A DNA stretch of 19,568 nucleotides. Source: Lachnospiraceae bacterium (GTDB lineage: Bacteria > Bacillota > Clostridia > Lachnospirales > Lachnospiraceae). Below the pieces are notes generated by a model. That model had not been told where the DNA came from. It worked only from the letters and a program-made list of their open reading frames with translations, and did not search any database. Location of the stretch: the NCBI GenBank assembly GCA_900754855.1, contig CAAEEI010000217.1, forward strand, positions 1 through 19,568. The letters are read 5' to 3'. Both the position numbers and the translations under genes were made by a program. This document shows positions 14,421-19,568 of the stretch, one piece after another (within the stretch, counting starts at the first letter, position 1; the number at the start of each line of letters is the position of its first letter).

Positions 14421-16148
14421 TCAGAGCGCCTGATCATCATAATAGCTGTACTGATTTTTCCCTCTGGCTTTGCTCTGGTATAAAGCAGTATCGGCTTTCC
14501 AGAGTTCTTCCTGATAAACAAAAGATTTGCCATTGACAATACTGATTCCGGCGCTGCAGGACAGGAGAGAATTTTCTGTATTGGATAATTGAGAAAATAA
14601 ATCATCCAACCGTTTATTCAGTATTTCAGGATCAGAAATATTTTTGACAAAAACGAGGAACTCATCGCCGCCAAGACGGCCAACCAGATCCTGAGACCGG
14701 AAGTTTTGCTGTAAAAGGCTGCACAGGTTTTTCAGTAGTTCATCGCCTTTTAAATGACCATAAGTATCATTGATTTTTTTAAAATTATCCAGATCAAAAA
14801 GGATTAAAGCTCCATGGGCAGATTTCCCATGGGATGTCATAAAATGTACCACTCCTTCTTCAAAAATATTTCGGTTGAGCACATGGGTAAGAGGATCCGT
14901 TTGCGCGGCCAGAGCCTGCGCCAGTTCTTTCCTTTTTTCGGCATCAATATCTTGCATGTAAACCAGAGCATACATATTTTCGGTATAGCAATCCTGAAAA
15001 ACGTGAAGGACAATCTTCATCCAGCACAGATGTTCATCCACCATGCAGCGAAGAGAAAACTCCCGGGAAGGAATGCCCTGCTTATACATCTTTCTCATGT
15101 AGGAAAGATTCAGATATTTTTGATAAAGAGCCTGATCCTTCGGATAAATCAAGGAGAGCGCCTGTTTTTGCATACTCTCATTAAAATGGATATTTTTTCT
15201 CTGGCAATCGGTTTGATGGAATTTCCACAAACCGCTGGAATCAACGACGTGCCCGCTTTCCACGTCAATTTCGGCATGGGCCGCCGTTTCGGATAAAAGA
15301 GCCTGATAAAAATTGGATTTTCGGATATAGGTCAGGTCGATGTTACGTTCTTCATTGGCCGGATCCATCAGGACGGCAACGACAGGAGAATTTTCTTCTC
15401 CAAAATGTCCGATTTTTAATTTGAACCATTCATAAGTTCCTTTTTTTGTCCGAAACAACATTTCTTTCCCTAAAATATGGGTATGTTTCTGAATATTTTG
15501 AAAAATGCTCCGAAATTCTTTGATAAAATGGGGATGAACAATCTGTTTTTTTATCCAGCATTCGGGAAAATGTTCTTCCTTTATTTTTTCTCCGGCAATC
15601 ATTTTGCGTTTTGTATGAAAATAGATGGAATGTTTTTGTTCATTATACTCGAACATTTCTGACTGAAGGCTGCCGGGCAGAAAATCAAGACGGTCAAGAT
15701 CGTTGATGATGCGATGGTAACCTTCAAGGCAGATCATGCCATTTTGATCTTTTGTCCGAAGAGCCATACAGCGTACCGAGACGTCTCCCTTTTCGGGATG
15801 CGACCAGGTGTATTCTACCTGAATCGGTTTTCCGGTCTGGATGGAGTTTTCAACGGCGAGACCGACATAGTTATAATAACCGGCATTAATTCTGCTGTAC
15901 CAGTAATGGTAACATGCTGTGGGAGAAAGAGTTTCTTTCAATCCCATCAATTTGTGCATCATTTCATCCGCATACAGTTCATAACGTTGGTTTTCCATAT
16001 CTATACGGATTTCCCACAATCCAAGTCTGGCGTTTTCCAAAATGGTTTGGGAATCAGATTGCAATGTGGAAAGGGAAGATGGATCCCAGGAGATGGAAGA
16101 ATGCTTTGTAAAATTTTTATCTTCTTCCGTTTTTTGGCTGATGTTCAT
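14421..16148 (-). CDS. Diguanylate cyclase with PAS-like sensory domains
   Basis: This 575-residue soluble protein has no transmembrane segment. Its C-terminal GGDEF domain (about 405-570) shows DPLTHVLNR, FDLDNFKKINDTYGH, the intact active-site motif GGDEF (493-497) and an inhibitory-site RxxD (R484-D487) exactly five residues before it, so it should make cyclic-di-GMP from two GTP and be inhibited by its product. The N-terminal 400 residues look like three divergent PAS-type modules (about 35-150, 155-270 and 280-400; e.g. LGLWEIRID, YEWFKLKIG, FSLRCMVDEHLCWMKI); they have no cofactor motif that I can name. The ribosome site GAGGAGGAG precedes ATG 16148. It lies divergent to fhs. Cyclic-di-GMP in clostridia controls motility, adhesion and surface proteins; the signal sensed here is unknown. 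Confidence 0.93.
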   Translation of the reverse strand: MNISQKTEEDKNFTKHSSISWDPSSLSTLQSDSQTILENARLGLWEIRIDMENQRYELYADEMMHKLMGLKETLSPTACYHYWYSRINAGYYNYVGLAVENSIQTGKPIQVEYTWSHPEKGDVSVRCMALRTKDQNGMICLEGYHRIINDLDRLDFLPGSLQSEMFEYNEQKHSIYFHTKRKMIAGEKIKEEHFPECWIKKQIVHPHFIKEFRSIFQNIQKHTHILGKEMLFRTKKGTYEWFKLKIGHFGEENSPVVAVLMDPANEERNIDLTYIRKSNFYQALLSETAAHAEIDVESGHVVDSSGLWKFHQTDCQRKNIHFNESMQKQALSLIYPKDQALYQKYLNLSYMRKMYKQGIPSREFSLRCMVDEHLCWMKIVLHVFQDCYTENMYALVYMQDIDAEKRKELAQALAAQTDPLTHVLNRNIFEEGVVHFMTSHGKSAHGALILFDLDNFKKINDTYGHLKGDELLKNLCSLLQQNFRSQDLVGRLGGDEFLVFVKNISDPEILNKRLDDLFSQLSNTENSLLSCSAGISIVNGKSFVYQEELWKADTALYQSKARGKNQYSYYDDQAL

Positions 16149-16172
16149 GTTTTACTCCTCCTCATAAAAAAT

Positions 16173-16203
16173 ATTCTACCATCTCTGGCTTGTCTTGTGT
16201 AAA
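16173..16203 (-). promoter_or_regulatory. Promoter of the diguanylate cyclase gene
   Basis: On the minus strand TAGAAT (plus 16173-16178) is preceded by TGG, an extended -10 of the TGn type. A TTTACA at plus 16198-16203 is 19 bases upstream, a long but tolerable spacing when the -10 is extended. Confidence 0.5.
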
Positions 16204-16233
16204 AAAATTGTCTGCAAAAGAAAAAAACTTCAG

Positions 16234-16262
16234 TTGACAAAGGATTTTAAATGTGCAATTAT
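16234..16262 (+). promoter_or_regulatory. fhs promoter
   Basis: A perfect TTGACA at 16234-16239 is 17 bases from AATTAT at 16257-16262, which is preceded by TGC (extended -10 form). The transcript would begin near 16269 and include the complete riboswitch described next. A second TTGACA at 16313-16318 has no matching -10. Confidence 0.6.
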
Positions 16263-16323
16263 ATAGATAGTTTCAATGATTTGCCGGAAGACGAAGATTT
16301 TCGACAAGGGATTTGACATAAGT

Positions 16324-16431
16324 CTGGCCACTGACGGATTTGTGAGTTTACACAGTGTGGTCAGCAGGATGTGCGAGCATCTCATAACAGCCGACCGTCT
16401 GGGCAGCTTCTGATGAAGCTGCCCTTTTTTT
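16324..16431 (+). promoter_or_regulatory. ZTP (pfl) riboswitch candidate upstream of fhs
   Basis: CTGGCCAC (16324-16331) pairs with GTGGTCAG (16357-16364), enclosing GACGG (16333-16337). This segment is exactly complementary to CCGTC (16395-16399), the pseudoknot expected of the ZTP class. The 3' conserved part reads GCCGACCGTCTGGGC (16390-16404), close to the class motif CCGCCTGGGC, and its GGGC is the first strand of the terminator, as known for this class. ZTP riboswitches sense the folate-stress alarmone ZTP/ZMP and turn on one-carbon genes, fhs among them. The exact 5' boundary is uncertain, and the middle hairpin (GATG with CATC, 16368-16381) is tentative. Confidence 0.78.
16401..16431 (+). 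terminator. Riboswitch-controlled terminator of fhs
   Basis: A perfect 10-bp stem, GGGCAGCTTC (16401-16410) with GAAGCTGCCC (16415-16424), has a TGAT loop and is followed by T7 (16425-16431). Ligand-stabilised pairing of CCGTCTGGGC would compete with this stem and let transcription continue into fhs. Confidence 0.9.
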
Positions 16432-16489
16432 ATCGTACAGCGTTCGTACGGTAGAAATCAGTTTATTGGGTTAAAGGAGAAAGGAAAAG

Positions 16490-18160
16490 ATGAAAACAGA
16501 TATTCAAATTGCACAGGAAGCAAAAATGATCCCGATTCGTGATGTGGCAGCACAGTACGGAATCAATGAGGATGAACTGGAATTATATGGTAAATATAAA
16601 GCGAAATTTTCAGATGAATTATTAGGAAGCCTGGAAGGAAAACCGGAAGGAAAACTGGTGCTGGTTACCGCAATTAACCCGACTCCGGCCGGGGAAGGAA
16701 AAACAACAACGAGCATCGGTCTGGCGCAGGCCTTTGCCAAAATGGATAAAAAATGTCTTCTTGCTCTGCGGGAGCCTTCTCTGGGTCCTTGTTTTGGAAT
16801 CAAAGGGGGAGCAGCCGGCGGCGGATATGCGCAGGTGGTACCGATGGAAGACCTGAACCTGCATTTTACCGGCGATTTTCATGCCATCACTTCTGCCAAT
16901 AACTTACTGGCAGCCATGCTGGATAATCATATTCATCAGGGAAATGAACTGCGGATTGATACAAGACAGATTATCTGGAAGCGTTGTCTTGATATGAATG
17001 ACCGGGCTTTACGAAATATTGTTGTGGGTCTTGGAAAAAAAGTAGATGGATTTGTACGAGAAGATCATTTTGTGATTACGGTAGCCACAGAAATTATGGC
17101 AATCCTCTGTCTGGCAGAAGATATCAACGATCTGAAAGAGCGGCTTTCCCGTATCATTGTTGCCTATGATCTGGATGGTAATCCGGTGACGGCAGGACAG
17201 TTAAATGCAGTGGGCGCCATGGCGGCGCTGCTGAAAGATGCGATCAAGCCAAATCTTATTCAGACGCTGGAAAATACCGGCGCCATCGTACATGGCGGCC
17301 CGTTTGCCAATATTGCCCATGGATGTAATAGTGTAAGAGCAACGAAAAGCGCATTAAAGCTGGCAGACATCGTCATTACGGAAGCCGGATTCGGCGCAGA
17401 CCTTGGCGCAGAGAAATTCATGAATATCAAATGTCGTATGGCTGATCTGAAACCGGACGCTGTGGTTCTTGTGGCAACTGTTCGCGCATTAAAATATAAC
17501 GGTGGCGTTCCAAAGGCAGAACTGGCAGAAGAAAATCTGGACGCTCTTGCCAGAGGAATCTGTAATCTGGAAAAACATATCGAAAATCTGCAGAAATTCG
17601 GCGTACCGATTGTGGTTACCCTGAACTCTTTTGTGACCGATACGCAGGCAGAATATGAATATATTAAGAACTTCTGTGAGGAAAGAGGCTGTGAATTTGC
17701 TCTGTCAGAAGTATGGGAAAAAGGTGGAGAAGGTGGCCTTGCGCTGGCAGAAAAAGTATGGAATACACTGGAAAATAAAGAAAGTGATTTCCATGTTCTC
17801 TATCCGGATGAGATGCCTTTAAAAGAGAAAATTGAAACTATCGCCAGAGAAATCTACGGTGCGGATGGTGTAAATTTTGAACCGGCAGCAGCAAAAATGC
17901 TGGATAAACTGACGGATCTTGGCTTTGGCAATCTTCCGGTATGTATGGCGAAGACCCAGTATTCGCTCTCCGATGATCAGACGAAGCTTGGTCGTCCGGA
18001 AGGATTTACCATCAGCGTAAGAGATGTTTTCGTGAATGCAGGAGCAGGATTTGTTGTGGCGCTCACCGGAGCGATCATGACGATGCCTGGTCTGCCGAAA
18101 AAACCGGCCGCTTTCGGTATCGATGTGGATAATGACGGCGTAATCACCGGCTTATTCTGA
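16490..18160 (+). CDS. fhs: Formate-tetrahydrofolate ligase
   Basis: The enzyme joins formate to tetrahydrofolate with ATP, giving 10-formyl-tetrahydrofolate for purine and formyl-methionine synthesis, and is the entry of the methyl branch of the Wood-Ljungdahl pathway in acetogens. The 556-residue length is canonical. The ATP loop TPAGEGKTT lies at 65-73, with the conserved LREPSLGPCFGIKGGAAGGG at about 93-112, NLHFTGDFHAITSANNL, GGPFANIAHGCNS, ITEAGFGADLGAEKF and the C-terminal MPGLPKKPAA segment all present. ATG 16490 follows AAAGGAG at 16473-16479. The gene is alone, behind a ZTP-type riboswitch and its terminator. No other Wood-Ljungdahl gene is in the window, so an acetogenic role cannot be claimed. 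Confidence 0.98.
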   Translation: MKTDIQIAQEAKMIPIRDVAAQYGINEDELELYGKYKAKFSDELLGSLEGKPEGKLVLVTAINPTPAGEGKTTTSIGLAQAFAKMDKKCLLALREPSLGPCFGIKGGAAGGGYAQVVPMEDLNLHFTGDFHAITSANNLLAAMLDNHIHQGNELRIDTRQIIWKRCLDMNDRALRNIVVGLGKKVDGFVREDHFVITVATEIMAILCLAEDINDLKERLSRIIVAYDLDGNPVTAGQLNAVGAMAALLKDAIKPNLIQTLENTGAIVHGGPFANIAHGCNSVRATKSALKLADIVITEAGFGADLGAEKFMNIKCRMADLKPDAVVLVATVRALKYNGGVPKAELAEENLDALARGICNLEKHIENLQKFGVPIVVTLNSFVTDTQAEYEYIKNFCEERGCEFALSEVWEKGGEGGLALAEKVWNTLENKESDFHVLYPDEMPLKEKIETIAREIYGADGVNFEPAAAKMLDKLTDLGFGNLPVCMAKTQYSLSDDQTKLGRPEGFTISVRDVFVNAGAGFVVALTGAIMTMPGLPKKPAAFGIDVDNDGVITGLF

Positions 18161-18219
18161 CGCACAGAGTCCTGACGGCGCAGGCAGGGCATATTGTCCT
18201 GAACAGACAGGATTAAAAG

Positions 18220-18301
18220 AAAACCCCGGGCAGTAAGGGCAGGTACTTTTTTACCGGATCAACGGTAAGGGAGCACCCGTCCTGTGCACGGGGGTTTTTT
18301 T
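18220..18301. terminator. Structured terminator region after fhs
   Basis: The intrinsic signal is a GC stem ending in G6 and T7 (18295-18301). The 3' arm CGGGG (18289-18293) can pair either with CCCCG far upstream (18224-18228, preceded by A4, which would also suit the minus-strand gene) or locally through CCCGT 18276-18280 with ACGGG 18288-18292. A perfect internal hairpin TTACCG-GATCAA-CGGTAA lies at 18251-18268. The two alternative pairings are notable for a plain terminator. Confidence 0.65.
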
Positions 18302-18368
18302 ATCCAGAGATGTTTCAGGATGTTTCACCATAGCCGCAAAGAAGAATCTCCGCGACAGACCGATTTGC

Positions 18369-19568
18369 TTATTTCGCTGCGGTATTTACCCAGATAGCCG
18401 GTTTAACGGTGAAAGTATTGGTATGATAGTCATAACCGGTATCCATGACTGTTTTGTTCATGTAAGTAAAACTCATGGAATCCGGTGTGGCGCCAGGCGT
18501 TCTCAGCCACCAGCAGGATTTGGTTTCATGGAGAGTGTCCTGATATTTCTTTACCTCCTCGCTGCTTAAAAGGAATACCTGATCAACGGTATCTTTACCG
18601 CCGGAAGTATGGTAAACCGGGTTATCAGACGCAGGAACAGCAGAAGCCGGAATAGCGGCAATTTCTGCATCGGAAAAATTCTCTTCCAGAAAAGAGGTGT
18701 TTAGCCAGTTGCGGATGGAAGAGGTTTCCCACGTACAGGAAGCGTCGCCTTCCTGAAAGAAAAGATCGCCCATGGCCTTATCTTTGATCAGCAGAGTTTT
18801 GTCTTTTTGTTTATCAAGAATCCGCCAGTCCATGTTGGCGAAGGTCACGATTTCTCCCGGCTGGGTCTCTGCGATCACCTGTTGTTCCAGAGCAAGAAGA
18901 TGACGGGAACTGTCTTTATAATTTTCCTGGGCAAGGGCATGAAAATCGGTAATCGCGGTCTGGATTATCTCCGGATCGTTTTTTTTTGCTTCATGCAAAG
19001 CCGCCTTATACCGTTGCTCTTTATAATGAGCAAGAGCGTCAGCGTCCCCGGTTTTATCATAAATCCGTCGATAGGACTGCCATGCGCTGCGGTGATCCTG
19101 CGTGACGGCGGCAATGGCGGCCAGCCCCCGACGGAAAGCGGTTGTTCTGGAAAAAGCCAGTAAAGCGGCAACGACAACGATAAAACATAAGGTGACCAGT
19201 AAACTGTGCTTTTTAATTTCGGCGGCTTTCTCTGCCGCTTTTTGTTCGCAGTAGATGGCCTGCTGCTCAGCGTCTGCACATTGCTGTACCCGGGCATATA
19301 ATTCAGGAGAGATTCTTTTCTCCGGAAGATTATGGGTCAGTTCATGGCGGTGTATCCGGTCAAAAACCGTCTGTGCAGAATAATAATCACTGGGAGTTTT
19401 GGCCTTATCCCGGATGCGGCAGGCTTCCTCGTAAAGCGCAATCTTTCCTTCTGCACGGGCAGTGAATTTTTTATGACGAAGGTCGCGGAGAAGAGGACGT
19501 ACTTCCATGTAAGGCTGAGCCAGACGAAGATATTTAATGGCTCTGTGGTAGTACTTGTCCTGATCCTC
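18369..19568 (-). CDS. Membrane protein with DUF6273-like C-terminal domain, 5'-partial
   Basis: The frame stays open to the right edge, adding 20 codons beyond the ATG at 19508, so the true start is outside the window. The visible 399 residues comprise a helical, tetratricopeptide-like cytoplasmic part (about 1-115, rich in Lys, Glu, Ala and Tyr), one transmembrane segment at about 122-140 (LLVTLCFIVVVAALLAF), a second helical region at about 145-230, and a C-terminal domain at about 235-399. That domain shows the DUF6273 style: VTFANMDWRIL, TSSIRNWLN, SFLEENF, VFLLSSEEVKKY, CWWLRTPG and AIWVNTAAK. In clostridia such domains occur at the ends of large surface or kinase-linked proteins; their function is unknown. 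The missing N-terminus could hold more helical repeats or a catalytic domain. Confidence 0.78.
   Translation of the reverse strand, partial: EDQDKYYHRAIKYLRLAQPYMEVRPLLRDLRHKKFTARAEGKIALYEEACRIRDKAKTPSDYYSAQTVFDRIHRHELTHNLPEKRISPELYARVQQCADAEQQAIYCEQKAAEKAAEIKKHSLLVTLCFIVVVAALLAFSRTTAFRRGLAAIAAVTQDHRSAWQSYRRIYDKTGDADALAHYKEQRYKAALHEAKKNDPEIIQTAITDFHALAQENYKDSSRHLLALEQQVIAETQPGEIVTFANMDWRILDKQKDKTLLIKDKAMGDLFFQEGDASCTWETSSIRNWLNTSFLEENFSDAEIAAIPASAVPASDNPVYHTSGGKDTVDQVFLLSSEEVKKYQDTLHETKSCWWLRTPGATPDSMSFTYMNKTVMDTGYDYHTNTFTVKPAIWVNTAAK

Noticed and set aside
16313..16318. Second TTGACA upstream of fhs as an alternative promoter
   Set aside because: No -10 hexamer lies 16-19 bases downstream, and a start there would cut off the riboswitch aptamer.
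16434..16450. Small inverted repeat CGTAC/GTACG between the fhs terminator and start codon as an operator
   Set aside because: Only five base pairs with a seven-base loop and no second copy; too weak to call.
18220..18301. Signal recognition particle RNA or another standard small RNA
   Set aside because: The conserved SRP helix-8 sequence with its GGAA loop is absent and the length does not fit.

Overview
The window reads as a chromosomal segment of a low-to-moderate GC anaerobic Firmicute, most likely a gut clostridium of the Lachnospiraceae type. Supporting this are the oxygen-sensitive class III ribonucleotide reductase with its activase (nrdD, nrdG), formate-tetrahydrofolate ligase (fhs) behind a ZTP-type riboswitch, an ECF-type vitamin transporter, strong purine-rich ribosome binding sites, and the absence of any respiratory gene. 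This placement is inferred from gene content and style, not from a marker gene. No tRNA, rRNA, CRISPR array, insertion sequence or phage gene was seen.

Positions 1-5273 hold a transport and surface module on the + strand: the end of an ECF ATPase, an overlapping membrane S component, a metal-dependent TIM-barrel enzyme of the AP-endonuclease-2/xylose-isomerase fold, and a large secreted Ig-like protein interrupted by a one-base frameshift at a T6 run. The module looks like uptake plus processing of a small cofactor-like molecule. A corrinoid is my best guess, but the substrate is not proven here.

Positions 5274-8752 carry a DAHP synthase with a clear sigma-A promoter and a long hairpin leader reaching the Shine-Dalgarno sequence, then a two-gene unit: an OmpR-type regulator whose receiver domain has lost the phospho-acceptor, acidic pocket and lysine, and a secreted N-acetylmuramoyl-L-alanine amidase 6 bases downstream. 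Positions 8753-11825 carry nrdD and nrdG. The nrdD promoter is overlaid by two NrdR-like boxes 32 bases apart, and nrdD and nrdG are separated by a strong terminator.

Positions 11845-16148 hold a minus-strand multi-pass membrane protein, gltX on the + strand with a consensus-like promoter, and a minus-strand PAS-GGDEF diguanylate cyclase; a bidirectional terminator separates the last two. A 341-base divergent intergenic region then carries the cyclase promoter, the fhs promoter, a ZTP (pfl) riboswitch candidate and its terminator. fhs follows, then a structured terminator region, and a minus-strand membrane protein with a DUF6273-like C-terminal domain that runs off the right edge.

The genes form several independent housekeeping units: anaerobic dNTP supply, one-carbon/folate metabolism, aromatic synthesis, tRNA charging, cell-wall turnover and cyclic-di-GMP signalling. 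The parts most worth following up are the transporter/TIM-barrel/surface-protein module, the frameshift, the degenerate regulator, and the RNA and operator signals.
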